From Pseudomonas capeferrum (GTDB lineage: Bacteria; Pseudomonadota; Gammaproteobacteria; Pseudomonadales; Pseudomonadaceae), in assembly GCF_000731675.1 (NCBI RefSeq), contig NZ_JMIT01000002.1, positions 533,456-597,455 on the forward strand: a stretch of DNA of 64,000 nucleotides. Direction: 5' to 3'. Positions within the stretch are counted from its first letter, which is position 1. Each line of letters begins with the position of its first letter. Both the position numbers and the translations under genes were made by a program. Positions 45,726 to 55,942 of this stretch are shown here, in pieces. Under the pieces are notes generated by a model. That model saw only the letters and a list, made by a program, of their open reading frames with translations. It was not told where the DNA came from and ran no database searches.

Positions 45726-48074
45726 TTAGAAGGTCTGGCCCAGAGAGAATTGGAACACCTGGGTATCGGCGTCGTCCGGTTTCTTGATCGGCATCGCCAG
45801 GCTGAAGCTCAACGGGCCCAGCGCAGTAATCCAGGTCACACCCAGGCCCACGGAGCTGGCCATGTCCGAGAAACCGACCTTGGCGCAATCAGGCTTGGAA
45901 CCGCAATTGGTGTCGAACACGTTACCCACGTCCCAGAACACGGAAGTGCGCAGCGAACGCTGGTCTTTGACGAACGGCAGCGGGAACAGCAGTTCTACAC
46001 CACCCTGGACCAGCACGTTGCCACCGAACGGCAGCGGATCCTGATCCGGGTCTTCGATAGTGCCCGGGTTGGTACCCTTACTCGGCGTGCTGCGGGGGCC
46101 CAGGCTGCTGTCCTTGAAGCCACGGACGGAGTTGAAGCCACCCGCGTAGTAGTTCTCGTAGAACGGCAGGCCGGAAGTGCCACCGAAACCATCACCATAG
46201 CCCAGTTCAGTGTGCAGGCGCAGGGTGTAGTCGTTATTGATCGGCTTGAACAACTGGCCACGGTAGTCGAGCTTGTAGAACGACAGGTCGCTGCCCGGGA
46301 TGGTGGATTCCAGGGTCAAACTTTGGGAGTGACCACGGGTAGCCAACACGCCTTTGTTCAAGGTCGACTCGGACCAGCCGATCGACGCTTTGAAGTTGAG
46401 GAAGCTATCGCCCTCTTCTTCGAGGAAATTGAAGATCTCGTCAACGGTGTATTTGCCGGTCTTGATCTTGTCCTGCTGCACGCTCAGGCCGTAGGTCAGG
46501 CGCGAGGTCTCGCTGATCGGGTAACCCAGGCTGACGCCGGCGCCAAGGCTGTCGACCGCATAGCTGGCAACGTCGACATCGAGGTCGTCGTAGTCGGTGC
46601 TGCGGTAGAAGGCGTTGTAGCCCAGGCTGACGCCGTCGGCAGTGAAGTAGGGGTCGACGAAGCCGAAGTTGTATCGGGTCTGGTACTCGGAACGGGTCAG
46701 GCCGACGGACACCTTGTTACCGGTACCCAGGAAGTTGCTCTGGCTGATCGAGCCGCCAAGGATCAGGCCGGCGCTCTGGGCAAAACCGACGCTGGCGGTG
46801 ATCGAGCCGGAGGCTTGTTCTTCGACGCTGTAGTTGACGTCGACCTGGTCATCGGTGCCAGGCACCGGTGGCGTTTCGACGTTGACTTCCTTGAAGAAGC
46901 CCAGACGCTCAAGACGGGTCTTGGACTGGTCGATCAGGTAGGTCGAAGCCCAGCCGCCTTCCATCTGGCGCATCTCGCGACGTAGCACTTCGTCTTCGGT
47001 CTTGGTGTTGCCGCGATAGTTGATGCGGTTGACGTAGGCACGCTTGCCCGGGTCGACCACGAACATGATATCGACGGTGTGGTCTTCATCGTTGGGCTGC
47101 GGCACGCCGTTGACGTTGGCGAAGGTATAGCCTTCGTTACCCAGGCGACGGGTGATCAGCTCGGACGTGGTGGTCATCACCTTGCGCGAGAATACCTGGC
47201 CCGGCTGCACCAGCAGCAGCGACTTGACCTGGTCTTCAGGGACCTTGAGGTCACCGGAGAGCTTCACGTCACGGACGGTGTACTTCTCGCCTTCGTTGAT
47301 GTTGACGGTGATGTAGACGTGCTTCTTGTCTGGCGTGATGGACACCTGGGTAGAGGCGATATCCATGTTGATGTAGCCGCGGTCCAGGTAGTAGGAACGC
47401 AGACGCTCCAGGTCACCGGACAGTTTTTCACGGGCGTACTTGTCGTCGTTCTTGAAGAACGACAGCCAGTTGGTGGTTTTCAGCTCGAACAGCTGCGACA
47501 GCTCTTCGTCGTCGAAGACGTTGTTGCCCACCACGTTGATGTGCTGGATGGCGGCGACGGTGCCTTCGTTGATCTTGATTTTCAGCGCGACGCGGTTGCG
47601 CGGCTGCGGCACGACTTCGGCGTCGACCTCGGCCGAGTAGCGGCCCTGGGCCACGTACTGGCGCTGCAGCTCGTTACGCACACCTTCGAGGGTGGCGCGC
47701 TGGAAGATTTCACCTTCGGCCAGGCCCGACTGCTTCAGGCCCTTCATCAGGTCTTCGGTGCTGATCGCCTTGTTGCCTTCGATCTCGATGCTCGACACCG
47801 ACGGGCGCTCGACCACGTTGATGATCAGGACATTGCCATCGCGGTTCAGCTGGATGTCCTGGAAGAAACCGGTCTTGAACAGGGAACGGGTCGAGTCCAC
47901 GAGACGCCGATCGTCGGCCTGGTCGCCCACGTTCAGGGGCAAGGCACCGAAGACGCTGCCGGCGGATACCCGCTGCAGGCCGTTGACACGAATATCGGAG
48001 ATGGTGAAGGACTCGGCGTGAACTTCAGCGATCATCAGTGCGGAGAGGACCGCAGTTAGCAGCAGACGTTTCAT
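45726..48074 (-). CDS. bamA: Outer membrane protein assembly factor BamA
   Basis: A 782-residue Omp85 protein that inserts beta-barrels into the outer membrane. A signal peptide (1-20, ending VHA) is followed by five POTRA domains (about 21-420). The C-terminal 16-strand barrel ends in FQFSLGQTF with the expected terminal Phe. Barrel loop 6 contains the conserved RGF in VRGFKDSSLGPRS (about 640-655). The neighbour skp and the lpx genes place it in the classic envelope-biogenesis cluster. Confidence 0.98.
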   Translation of the reverse strand: MKRLLLTAVLSALMIAEVHAESFTISDIRVNGLQRVSAGSVFGALPLNVGDQADDRRLVDSTRSLFKTGFFQDIQLNRDGNVLIINVVERPSVSSIEIEGNKAISTEDLMKGLKQSGLAEGEIFQRATLEGVRNELQRQYVAQGRYSAEVDAEVVPQPRNRVALKIKINEGTVAAIQHINVVGNNVFDDEELSQLFELKTTNWLSFFKNDDKYAREKLSGDLERLRSYYLDRGYINMDIASTQVSITPDKKHVYITVNINEGEKYTVRDVKLSGDLKVPEDQVKSLLLVQPGQVFSRKVMTTTSELITRRLGNEGYTFANVNGVPQPNDEDHTVDIMFVVDPGKRAYVNRINYRGNTKTEDEVLRREMRQMEGGWASTYLIDQSKTRLERLGFFKEVNVETPPVPGTDDQVDVNYSVEEQASGSITASVGFAQSAGLILGGSISQSNFLGTGNKVSVGLTRSEYQTRYNFGFVDPYFTADGVSLGYNAFYRSTDYDDLDVDVASYAVDSLGAGVSLGYPISETSRLTYGLSVQQDKIKTGKYTVDEIFNFLEEEGDSFLNFKASIGWSESTLNKGVLATRGHSQSLTLESTIPGSDLSFYKLDYRGQLFKPINNDYTLRLHTELGYGDGFGGTSGLPFYENYYAGGFNSVRGFKDSSLGPRSTPSKGTNPGTIEDPDQDPLPFGGNVLVQGGVELLFPLPFVKDQRSLRTSVFWDVGNVFDTNCGSKPDCAKVGFSDMASSVGLGVTWITALGPLSFSLAMPIKKPDDADTQVFQFSLGQTF

Positions 48075-48104
48075 GAAGTCCTTTTATTCCAACTGGCAAT
48101 AAAC

Positions 48105-48130
48105 AACCCGCCGCGAATAGACGGCGGGTT
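48105..48130 (-). terminator. Hairpin between rseP and bamA
   Basis: AACCCGCCG / CGGCGGGTT with an 8-base loop, followed on the minus strand by GTTTATT. It is 19 bases after the rseP stop and 31 before the bamA start; it probably attenuates read-through so that bamA is partly independent. Confidence 0.65.
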
Positions 48131-48148
48131 CGCAATTGAGCGAAGCTT

Positions 48149-49501
48149 TTAAAGTCGACCCAGATCGTTGATCAGGGCGAGCAACATCACCCCTATGACC
48201 AAACTGATACCGATCTGGACCCCCCAACCTTGTACCCGGTCCGACAGCGGACGACCGCGCGCCCACTCAACCAGGTAAAACAGCAAATGCCCCCCATCCA
48301 GTACTGGAATGGGCAGCAGGTTAAGAACCCCCAGGCTTATGCTCAGGTAGGCCAGGAAATTCAGGAAATCCCCCACGCCGGACTGGGCTGAAGCGCCCGC
48401 CACTTTAGCAATGGTTATCGGTCCGCTCAAGTTTTTTACCGAGAGCTCTCCGAACAGCATTTTCTTCAGCGACTCGAGGGTCAGGACACTCATGTTCCAG
48501 GTGCGCGACAAGCCCTCGCCCACCGCTTCCAGCGGGCCATAGCTGACTTCGCGAAGCATGTTGGCAGGCCATTCGCCACCTTTTACCCCTGCCCCCAGGT
48601 AGCCGCCCGAGGCCTTACCCTCGCCCCGCTGCGCCAGGGTTACCGGCACATCCAGGGCAGCGCCGTCGCGCTCCACACGTACCACCACCTTGGCATGCGG
48701 GCGGGCGCGCACGGCATCGACCACCTGCTGCCATTCGGTGACGACCACACCGTCGATGGCCAGCAACTTGTCGCCCGTCTTCAAGCCCGCCGCTGCGGCC
48801 GGCCCTTTCGATTCGATTTCGGCCAGCACCGGCACGATCACCGGGCGCCAGGGGCGCAAGCCCAGGGACTGGATAGGGTCCGGTTCGTCAGCGCCTTTCA
48901 GCCAGTGGTCCAGCTTGATCTGCAGTTGACGCTCGGCGCTGGCGCCTTCATCGCGCACGCCCACCTGCAGGGTGCCGCTCTCGCCCAGGCGGCGCACCAG
49001 TTGCAGGTTGACCGCTGACCAACCGCTGGTCGGTTTGCCATCGATGGATACGATTTCCTGACCAGCGGCCAGGCCTGCCGAGGCTGCCTGGCTGCCTACC
49101 TCGACCCCACCGATGACCGGGCGGATCTGCTGGGTGCCGAGCATGGCCAGCAGCCAGAAGAACACGATGGCCAAGAGGAAATTGGCAATCGGCCCTGCTG
49201 CGACGATGGCAATGCGCTGACGCACGGATTTGCGATTGAACGACTGGTCGGCCAGCGCAGGCGGTACATCGCCTTCGCGCTCGTCGAGCATCTTGACGTA
49301 GCCACCCAGCGGGATCGCTGCCACCACGAACTCGGTACCCTGCCGATCATGCCAGCGCAGCAGCGGCGTGCCGAAGCCTACCGAAAAACGCAGCACCTTG
49401 ACGCCGCAGCGTCGGGCCACCCAGAAGTGGCCGAATTCGTGAAACGTGACCAGAACACCCAACGCCACCAGGGTGCCGACAATCATGTAGAGCGCAGTCA
49501 T
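48149..49501 (-). CDS. rseP: Site-2 intramembrane protease RseP (MucP)
   Basis: A 450-residue zinc protease of the inner membrane. HEFGH is at 21-25 and the third ligand Asp 402 is in PIPVLDGG, matching E. coli positions. Two PDZ domains lie between (about 125-210 and 220-305), and four membrane segments are present. It cleaves anti-sigma factors (MucA/RseA) after the first cut, releasing the envelope-stress sigma factor. It sits between dxr and bamA. Confidence 0.97.
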   Translation of the reverse strand: MTALYMIVGTLVALGVLVTFHEFGHFWVARRCGVKVLRFSVGFGTPLLRWHDRQGTEFVVAAIPLGGYVKMLDEREGDVPPALADQSFNRKSVRQRIAIVAAGPIANFLLAIVFFWLLAMLGTQQIRPVIGGVEVGSQAASAGLAAGQEIVSIDGKPTSGWSAVNLQLVRRLGESGTLQVGVRDEGASAERQLQIKLDHWLKGADEPDPIQSLGLRPWRPVIVPVLAEIESKGPAAAAGLKTGDKLLAIDGVVVTEWQQVVDAVRARPHAKVVVRVERDGAALDVPVTLAQRGEGKASGGYLGAGVKGGEWPANMLREVSYGPLEAVGEGLSRTWNMSVLTLESLKKMLFGELSVKNLSGPITIAKVAGASAQSGVGDFLNFLAYLSISLGVLNLLPIPVLDGGHLLFYLVEWARGRPLSDRVQGWGVQIGISLVIGVMLLALINDLGRL

Positions 49502-49561
49502 ATCTTTCTCCAGATGACGTTCAGCAGAACGACGTTTCGCACAAGCCCTGGCAGGCCTGCA

Positions 49562-50752
49562 TCAGTGACCGTGACGCCTCAACCACTCGCGGGACAACTC
49601 CCGGGCACGCTGGTCGGCGGCAAATACCGCGTCCAACGATGCCAGTGGCACTACGGGCTCCTGATCGAGCACCTGTTCGATCATACCCGCGATCTCCGGG
49701 AAGCGGATACGCCGCTGCAGAAATGCCTCGACCGCCACTTCATTGGCCGCGTTGAGCACTGCGGGCGCGCTGTTGCCGGCCTCGGCAGCCTGCCGCGCCA
49801 GGCGCAGGCAAGGGAAGCGCTGTTCGTCAGGGGCCTGGAAATCCAGACGCGCGATGGCGAACAAGTCCAGCGGGGCAACCCCGGAATCAATACGCTCTGG
49901 CCAGGCCAGCGCGTTGGCGATAGGCGTGCGCATGTCGGGGTTACCCAACTGGGCGAGGACCGAACCGTCCACGTAATCCACCAGCGAGTGGATCACGCTC
50001 TGCGGGTGCACCACCACCTCGACCTTGGCGGGCGAGGCATCGAACAACCAGCACGCCTCGATCAACTCCAGGCCCTTGTTCATCATACTGGCCGAATCCA
50101 CGGAAATCTTGCGCCCCATGGACCAGTTGGGATGGGCGCAGGCCTGTTCCGGGGTGACATCGGCGAGCGCCGCATGCGGTGTTTCGCGGAACGGGCCGCC
50201 CGACGCGGTGAGCAGGATGCGGCGCACACCCACCTGGCTCAGGCCACGGGCATAGTCACCCGGCAGGCACTGGAAGATCGCATTGTGCTCGCTGTCGATC
50301 GGCAACAGCACGGCACCACTGCGCCGCACCGCCTCCATGAACAGCGCGCCAGACATCACCAGCGCCTCCTTGTTGGCCAGCAGCACCTTCTTGCCCGCCT
50401 CGACGGCCGCCAAGGTCGGTCGCAGCCCGGCCGCGCCTACGATGGCCGCCATGACCGCATCCACTTCCGCAGCCGCGGCCACCTGGCACAGCCCCGCCTC
50501 GCCTTCCAGCACCTGCGTGGCACAACCCGCTGCCGCCAGGCCGTCACGTAAACGTGCAGCCCCCTCGGCACTTGGCACCACCGCAAACTCGGGACGATGG
50601 CGCACGCACAACGCCAGCAGCTCATCGATGCGCGAGTAACCGCTCAATGCGAAAACCGAGTAACGCTCGGGATGACGCGCGATCACATCCAGCGTGCTCA
50701 GGCCAATGGAGCCTGTGGCGCCAAGCACGGTGATGCGTTGCACCGCACTCAC
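49562..50752 (-). CDS. dxr: 1-deoxy-D-xylulose 5-phosphate reductoisomerase
   Basis: A 396-residue MEP-pathway enzyme that makes MEP from DXP using NADPH. The NADPH motif GATGSIG is at 10-16, the metal-binding region includes [11 protein letters not shown], and the substrate loop includes [14 protein letters not shown]. The start is the GTG at 50752, which overlaps the cdsA stop as GTGA; ATG codons further upstream lie inside cdsA. Confidence 0.97.
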   Translation of the reverse strand: MSAVQRITVLGATGSIGLSTLDVIARHPERYSVFALSGYSRIDELLALCVRHRPEFAVVPSAEGAARLRDGLAAAGCATQVLEGEAGLCQVAAAAEVDAVMAAIVGAAGLRPTLAAVEAGKKVLLANKEALVMSGALFMEAVRRSGAVLLPIDSEHNAIFQCLPGDYARGLSQVGVRRILLTASGGPFRETPHAALADVTPEQACAHPNWSMGRKISVDSASMMNKGLELIEACWLFDASPAKVEVVVHPQSVIHSLVDYVDGSVLAQLGNPDMRTPIANALAWPERIDSGVAPLDLFAIARLDFQAPDEQRFPCLRLARQAAEAGNSAPAVLNAANEVAVEAFLQRRIRFPEIAGMIEQVLDQEPVVPLASLDAVFAADQRARELSREWLRRHGH

Positions 50753-51564
50753 ATCACACCCCATTCGGCAGCCCACAGCAGCACCGCAAACAGCGGGATG
50801 GCTGCGGTCAGGCTGTCGATGCGGTCAAGTACGCCACCATGGCCGGGCAGCAGGTTACTGCTGTCCTTGATGCCGGAACGGCGCTTGAACATGCTTTCGG
50901 TCAGGTCACCGATCACCGAGGCCATGACCACCAGCGCCGCGCCCAGCAGGCCCAGCAAAATCTGGCCGATGCCCCAGTCGCGGCTGATACCGACTGCCAG
51001 GGTGATGACCAGGCTGACGACCAGGCCGCCATAGACGCCTTCCCAACTCTTGCCCGGGCTGACCTGCGGCGCCAGCTTGCGCTTGCCGAAGGCTCGCCCA
51101 GAGAAATAGGCACCGATGTCGGCGGCCCATACCAGCACCATCACCGACAGGATCAGCCAGTTGCCCAGCGGCCAGTGCTTGAGCAGCACCAGGCCCTGCC
51201 ACGCCGGTAGCAATACCAGCAGGCCGATCAGCAGGCGACAGGCCGCACTGGCCCACAGTTCGCTGCTGCGCGGGTAGGTCAGCACCAGCCAGGTAGCCAG
51301 TGCCCACCAGATCACCGACGCACCGAGCACCCAGGGCGCCAGGTCAGGCATCAGGTGCAGCAGCATCAGCGCACCGCCGACGACGGCGGCATAGGCAATG
51401 CGCAGCGGCTGGGCCATCAAACCGGCCAGGCGCGCCCACTCCCAGGCCCCGAGGGTGACCACGAAGCCGATGAACAGGGCGAAATCCCCACCATTGAGCA
51501 GGAAGAAGCCACCCAGCGCGACCGGCAACAGGATCAGCGCGGTAATGATGCGTTGTTTAAGCAT
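50749..51564 (-). CDS. cdsA: Phosphatidate cytidylyltransferase CdsA
   Basis: A 271-residue polytopic enzyme with about eight membrane helices that makes CDP-diacylglycerol, the precursor of all phospholipids here. The signature near the C-terminus appears as [34 protein letters not shown] is a further conserved loop. It overlaps uppS by one base (TAATG) and dxr by four. Confidence 0.96.
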   Translation of the reverse strand: MLKQRIITALILLPVALGGFFLLNGGDFALFIGFVVTLGAWEWARLAGLMAQPLRIAYAAVVGGALMLLHLMPDLAPWVLGASVIWWALATWLVLTYPRSSELWASAACRLLIGLLVLLPAWQGLVLLKHWPLGNWLILSVMVLVWAADIGAYFSGRAFGKRKLAPQVSPGKSWEGVYGGLVVSLVITLAVGISRDWGIGQILLGLLGAALVVMASVIGDLTESMFKRRSGIKDSSNLLPGHGGVLDRIDSLTAAIPLFAVLLWAAEWGVM

Positions 51565-52319
51565 TAAGCACGAGCTCCAGCCTCGACCTGCTCGCTGGTC
51601 TTACCGAAGCGGCGCTGGCGCGAAGCGAAATCGGCCAGGGCATTGCGCATGGCCTCGTGTTTGAAGTCCGGCCAGTACAGGTCGGAGAAATACAGCTCGG
51701 CATAGGCCAGCTGCCACAGCAGGAAATTGCTGATGCGCCGCTCGCCACCGGTACGGATACACAAGTCGGGCAGCGGCAACTCGCCCGTGGACAGGCAGGT
51801 TTGCAGCAGACCCGGCGTAATGTCGTCCGGGCGCAGATGGCCGGCCTGTACTTCCCGCGCCAGGCGCTGGGCAGCCTGGGCGATGTCCCACTGGCCACCG
51901 TAGTTGGCCGCGATCTGCAGTATGAAGCGGTTGTTGCCGGCGGTCAGCGCTTCGGCCTCACGCATGGCAGCCTGCAGCTCGGGATGGAAGCGTGAGCGAT
52001 CGCCGATGATGCGCAAGCAGATGTTGTTCTCGTTGAGGCGGCGAGCCTCACGGCGCAAGGCCGAGAAGAACAGCTCCATCAGCGCACCGACTTCTTCGGC
52101 GGGGCGTTGCCAGTTCTCGCTGGAGAAGGCGAACAGGGTCAGGACCTCGACCCCCGATTCGGCACAGACTTCGATGACCGCGCGAACGGCATCGACGCCA
52201 GCCTTGTGCCCGGCAACACCGGGCAACAGGCGCTTCTTCGCCCAACGGTTGTTGCCATCCATGATGATCGCGACGTGTCGCGGCACCGAGGACGGCGCCG
52301 CTGGCTTGGTCTTTTCCAT
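51564..52319 (-). CDS. uppS: Undecaprenyl diphosphate synthase
   Basis: A 251-residue cis-prenyltransferase that builds the C55 carrier lipid for peptidoglycan and lipopolysaccharide. The catalytic Asp 21 is in IIMDGNNRWAK. Conserved FSSENWQRP (about 76-84) and the C-terminal RTGGERRISNFLLWQ (about 196-210) are family marks. Stop and start overlap cdsA by one base. Confidence 0.97.
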   Translation of the reverse strand: MEKTKPAAPSSVPRHVAIIMDGNNRWAKKRLLPGVAGHKAGVDAVRAVIEVCAESGVEVLTLFAFSSENWQRPAEEVGALMELFFSALRREARRLNENNICLRIIGDRSRFHPELQAAMREAEALTAGNNRFILQIAANYGGQWDIAQAAQRLAREVQAGHLRPDDITPGLLQTCLSTGELPLPDLCIRTGGERRISNFLLWQLAYAELYFSDLYWPDFKHEAMRNALADFASRQRRFGKTSEQVEAGARA

Positions 52320-52334
52320 TAAAAAACCTCGGCC

Positions 52335-52892
52335 TTAAACGGCCAACAGGTCCTTTTCCTTGGCTTTGAACGCCGCGTCGATGTCAGCGACGAACTTGTC
52401 GGTGAGCTTCTGGATCTCGTCAGCAGCGCGACGTTCTTCGTCTTCGCTGATTTCCTTGTCCTTGGTCAGCTTCTTCAGGTCGGCGAGGGCATCGCGGCGC
52501 ACGTTACGCACGGCAACCTTGGCATCTTCGGCAACGCCGCTGGCCTGCTTGGTGTAACCCTTGCGGGTTTCCTCGGTCAGGGCCGGCATCGGTACGCGGA
52601 TGGTGGTACCGGCGCTGGACGGGTTCAGGCCCAGGTCGGAAGTCAGGATGGCTTTTTCAATGGCTGCGCTGAGGTTCTTGTCGTGGGCGACAATTTTCAG
52701 GGTGCGGGCGTCTTCGACGGAAATCGCAGCCACCTGGTTCAGCGGCATGTCGCTACCCCAGGCAGTCACCTTGACGCTGTCCAGGATGCTTGGGTGGGCG
52801 CGACCGGTGCGGATAGCTGCCAGGTGGCGACCCAGCGCCTCGATGGACTTGCCCATGCGGTCCTGGGCGTCTTTCTTGATAGCGTTGATCAT
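52335..52892 (-). CDS. frr: Ribosome recycling factor
   Basis: A 185-residue RRF that with EF-G splits the post-termination ribosome. The all-helical domain I (residues 1-30 and 105-185) flanks a small beta domain. Signature [13 protein letters not shown] is near 30. The ATG at 52892 ([13 protein letters not shown]) overlaps the pyrH stop (ATGA), which fixes it over a longer in-frame option. Confidence 0.98.
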   Translation of the reverse strand: MINAIKKDAQDRMGKSIEALGRHLAAIRTGRAHPSILDSVKVTAWGSDMPLNQVAAISVEDARTLKIVAHDKNLSAAIEKAILTSDLGLNPSSAGTTIRVPMPALTEETRKGYTKQASGVAEDAKVAVRNVRRDALADLKKLTKDKEISEDEERRAADEIQKLTDKFVADIDAAFKAKEKDLLAV

Positions 52893-53632
52893 TTTTGAAC
52901 TTCCTCGATCAGAGTTCCTTCCGCGCCGCCATGCACGATGTTCAGCAAGGCGCCGGGTTTGTTCATGTTGAAGACGCGCAACGGCATCTTGTGGTCGCGG
53001 CACAGACAGATTGCCGTCAGATCCATCACACCCAGCTTGCGATCCAGCACTTCATCGTAGGTCAGATGATCGAACTTCTCGGCATGCGGGTCCTTGAATG
53101 GATCTGCAGTGTATACACCATCGACCTTGGTTGCCTTCAATACCACGTCGGCATCGATTTCGATGGCGCGCAGGCAAGCGGCGGAGTCGGTGGTAAAGAA
53201 CGGGTTGCCGGTACCGGCAGCGAAGATCACGACCTCTTTGGCATTGAGGTGGCGCATGGCTTTGCGGCGATCATAGTGATCGGTTACGCCAACCATGGAA
53301 ATGGCCGACATGACGATGGCGGTAATGTTTGCCCGCTCCAGCGCGTCGCGCATGGCCAGGGCGTTCATCACGGTCGCCAGCATGCCCATGTGGTCACCGG
53401 TGACGCGGTCCATGCCGGCTGCACTGAGCGCCGCACCACGGAACAGGTTGCCACCGCCGATTACCAGACCTACCTGAACACCGATGCCGACCAGCTGGCC
53501 GACCTCCAGCGCCATGCGATCCAGGACCTTGGGGTCGATCCCGAACTCTTCCGAGCCCATCAGGGCCTCGCCGCTAAGTTTGAGTAGAATGCGTTTATAG
53601 CGAGCCTGATAACCACTGCCCTGCTGAGCCAT
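52889..53632 (-). CDS. pyrH: UMP kinase
   Basis: A 247-residue bacterial UMP kinase of the amino-acid kinase fold, hexameric and regulated by GTP/UTP in this family. KLSGEALMG (about 18-26) and [11 protein letters not shown] (about 59-69) form the nucleotide sites, and the [20 protein letters not shown] region binds UMP. It lies 176 bases downstream of tsf behind a terminator-like hairpin. Confidence 0.98.
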   Translation of the reverse strand: MAQQGSGYQARYKRILLKLSGEALMGSEEFGIDPKVLDRMALEVGQLVGIGVQVGLVIGGGNLFRGAALSAAGMDRVTGDHMGMLATVMNALAMRDALERANITAIVMSAISMVGVTDHYDRRKAMRHLNAKEVVIFAAGTGNPFFTTDSAACLRAIEIDADVVLKATKVDGVYTADPFKDPHAEKFDHLTYDEVLDRKLGVMDLTAICLCRDHKMPLRVFNMNKPGALLNIVHGGAEGTLIEEVQK

Positions 53633-53753
53633 TGCGAATCTCTCCTGCGGCGTTTGTAAAATTCTGCGGGCTGTTTGAGCCTGCGTGTAACTCTAACGTG
53701 ACGCAGCGACTGCGTCAGCGAGGAACGGTTCTGAAAACCACTCCCGCTTTGAC

Positions 53754-53787
53754 AAAGAGGCTGCGCGCGTGAGCGGGCAGCCTCTTT
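53754..53787 (-). terminator. Terminator after tsf
   Basis: AAAGAGGCTGC / GCAGCCTCTTT stem, 12-base loop, followed on the minus strand by TTTGTC. It lies 21 bases past the tsf stop. Likely separates rpsB-tsf from pyrH-frr. Confidence 0.75.
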
Positions 53788-53808
53788 GGGGCGACAGACG
53801 GGTCTGTC

Positions 53809-54672
53809 TTACTGCTTGGCAGCAGCCAGCTGAGCAGCAACTTCTTCAGCGAAGTTGTCGACCGGCTTCTCGATGCCTTCGCCTACTTTGAAGTAGGTGA
53901 AGGAAACGATTTCAGCGCCGGCTTTCTTGGCCAGTTCGCCGACTTTGATTTCCGGGTTCATGACGAAGGCCTGTTCAACCAGGCTGGCTTCGGCCAGGAA
54001 CTTGGAAATACGGCCTTTGATCATGTTCTCGACGATGTTCTCAGGCTTGCCTTTGATCTTGTCTTCGTTCAGTTGCAGGAAGACCGCCTTCTCACGCTCG
54101 ATAGCCTCAGCCGAGACTTCCGATGGCAGCAGGAACTCTGGGTTGCTGGCAGCCACGTGCATGGCGATTTCTTTGGCCAGTTGAACGTCGCCGCCCTTCA
54201 GCACAACAGCAACACCGATCTTGTTGCCGTGCAGGTAGGTACCGACAACGTCACCTTCAACGCGCACCAGGCGACGGATGTTGACGTTCTCGCCAACCTT
54301 GGCAACCAGGGCTTCGCGAGCCGCTTCACGGGAAGCGATCAGCGGAGCGGCATCGGTCAGCTTCTCGGCGAAGGCTTGCTCGACACTTTCAGCAACGAAG
54401 TTCTTGAAGTCGTCTTGCAGGGCCAGGAAGTCGGTCTGCGAGTTCACTTCCAGCAGAACGGCGGACTTTTCGTCGGCCTTGATGGCGATAGCGCCTTCAG
54501 CAGCAACGTTGCCAGCCTTTTTGGCAGCCTTGATGGCGCCGGAGGCACGCATGTCGTCAATGGCTTTTTCGATGTCGCCGCCGGCCTTGGTCAGCGCCTT
54601 CTTGCAATCCATCATGCCTTCGCCGGTACGCTCGCGCAGTTCTTTGACCAGCGCCGCAGTAATCTCTGCCAT
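53809..54672 (-). CDS. tsf: Elongation factor Ts
   Basis: A 287-residue guanine nucleotide exchange factor for EF-Tu. N-terminal UBA-like domain (1-50, with LRERTGEGMMDCKKAL at 11-26), core domain with NSQTDFLAL (about 78-86), then a coiled-coil hairpin. It follows rpsB after a 13-bp hairpin that may lower its expression relative to S2. Confidence 0.99.
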   Translation of the reverse strand: MAEITAALVKELRERTGEGMMDCKKALTKAGGDIEKAIDDMRASGAIKAAKKAGNVAAEGAIAIKADEKSAVLLEVNSQTDFLALQDDFKNFVAESVEQAFAEKLTDAAPLIASREAAREALVAKVGENVNIRRLVRVEGDVVGTYLHGNKIGVAVVLKGGDVQLAKEIAMHVAASNPEFLLPSEVSAEAIEREKAVFLQLNEDKIKGKPENIVENMIKGRISKFLAEASLVEQAFVMNPEIKVGELAKKAGAEIVSFTYFKVGEGIEKPVDNFAEEVAAQLAAAKQ

Positions 54673-54804
54673 TTCAAAATCCTCTTGGAAAGTTTTTCAA
54701 CCATTCCACCCGCTCGTCACGGGCGTTCAATTCTGCAAATCCGCTGTTTTCGTCTCAGCAGGCCCATAGTGCGGGGCCGTTGCTGACAGCAGGATTTCAA
54801 GGTG

Positions 54805-54833
54805 GCAAAAAGGGGGCAGAGCCCCCTTTTTGC
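54805..54833 (-). terminator. Hairpin between rpsB and tsf
   Basis: GCAAAAAGGGGGC / GCCCCCTTTTTGC, 13-bp perfect stem with a three-base loop and T-rich 3' arm. It is 25 bases after the rpsB stop. Likely an attenuator or partial terminator; tsf has 132 bases between it and this hairpin. Confidence 0.8.
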
Positions 54834-54858
54834 GTGCCAAGTAGACGCCAGGCGTCAA

Positions 54859-55596
54859 TTACTCAGCAGCAGGTGCAGCCGCTTCTTCAGCGTAGACTTC
54901 GGTGCCGCCAGCAACGTTGTTGCGGCCGCGGATGATGGCGTCAGCCATCGAAGTCATGTACAGCTCGATAGCGCGAATGGCGTCATCGTTACCTGGGATG
55001 ATGTAGTCAACACCTTCCGGGCTGCTGTTGGTATCGACAACGCCGATGACCGGGATGCCCAGTTTGTTGGCTTCGGTGATAGCAATGCGCTCGTGGTCAA
55101 CGTCGATCACGAACAGGGCATCAGGCAGGCCGCCCATGTCCTTGATACCACCCAGGCTGCGGTCCAGCTTTTCCAGATCGCGCGAACGCATCAGGGCTTC
55201 TTTCTTGGTCAGCTTGGCAAAGGTGCCATCTTCGGCCTGAGTTTCCAGGTCGCGCAGACGCTTGATCGAAGCACGGATGGTTTTGTAGTTGGTCAGCATG
55301 CCGCCCAACCAGCGGTGGTCAACGTATGGCGAACCGGCACGAGCAGCTTGCTCGGCGACGATCTTGCCGGCGGAACGCTTGGTGCCGACGAACATGATCT
55401 TGTTCTTGCCCTGGGCCAGGCGCTCTACGAAGGCCAGAGCCTCGTTGAACATCGGCAGGGTTTTTTCCAGGTTGATGATGTGGATCTTGTTACGCGCGCC
55501 GAAAATGTACTTGCCCATTTTCGGGTTCCAGTAACGGGTCTGGTGACCGAAGTGCACACCGGCCTTCAGCATATCGCGCATGTTGACTTGGGACAT
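54859..55596 (-). CDS. rpsB: 30S ribosomal protein S2
   Basis: A 245-residue S2. [20 protein letters not shown] is the standard N-terminus, and [14 protein letters not shown] with [17 protein letters not shown] are family signatures. The ATG at 55596 is preceded by AAGGAA. A longer frame runs upstream into the leader and is rejected. The leader holds an S2-type regulatory hairpin and a growth-rate type promoter (next entries). Confidence 0.99.
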   Translation of the reverse strand: MSQVNMRDMLKAGVHFGHQTRYWNPKMGKYIFGARNKIHIINLEKTLPMFNEALAFVERLAQGKNKIMFVGTKRSAGKIVAEQAARAGSPYVDHRWLGGMLTNYKTIRASIKRLRDLETQAEDGTFAKLTKKEALMRSRDLEKLDRSLGGIKDMGGLPDALFVIDVDHERIAITEANKLGIPVIGVVDTNSSPEGVDYIIPGNDDAIRAIELYMTSMADAIIRGRNNVAGGTEVYAEEAAAPAAE

Positions 55597-55614
55597 GATA
55601 GTTCCTTGGTAAGT

Positions 55615-55650
55615 CGGGTTGGGCCTCCACGCATCCCAATGACCAACCCG
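55615..55650 (-). promoter_or_regulatory. rpsB leader hairpin (S2 autoregulatory, t44-like)
   Basis: On the minus strand CGGGTTGG pairs with CCAACCCG (55643-55650 with 55615-55622) around a 20-base internal region containing GGGATGCGTGGAGGC. From memory this resembles the conserved GGGAUACGUGGAGG core of the E. coli rpsB leader (t44), through which S2 represses rpsB-tsf. It ends 18 bases from the rpsB ATG. Confidence 0.65.
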
Positions 55651-55738
55651 CAAATTCTGCAATTCGGGGCACCCAGGTCATCGTGTCGACACGTGTGTGG
55701 GTTTAAGGCTAACGGGGTCTACCCCGAAAGCGGCGCAT

Positions 55739-55744
55739 TTTATA
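55739..55744 (-). promoter_or_regulatory. rpsB -10 element
   Basis: TATAAA on the minus strand followed by a GC-rich discriminator (ATGCGCCGC), as expected for a stringently controlled ribosomal promoter. Predicted leader length is about 136 bases. The -35 box (near 55762-55767, TTCCGT) is weak. Confidence 0.55.
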
Positions 55745-55885
55745 CCACAGACCGCGAGCGAACGGAACCCGAATACTGTTGCGTCCGTCAGCGGCTTTTG
55801 CAGCACCCAGGCTTTCAGGCCAGAATGCCCTCTATAGACAGCAGCTTGGCCGCCTTTATCCCGACCGATTGCCGCCCTGCTCTGC

Positions 55886-55891
55886 TAGAAT
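55886..55891 (+). promoter_or_regulatory. map -10 element
   Basis: TAGAAT about 50 bases before the map ATG, in the divergent interval with rpsB. No clear -35. The remaining interval (about 55750-55880) shows no gene. Confidence 0.45.
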
Positions 55892-55942
55892 CCGGCCTTT
55901 CCCGTTTGTTCGCGCCGTGCACGGCGCCGTAGAGAGCCTGTA

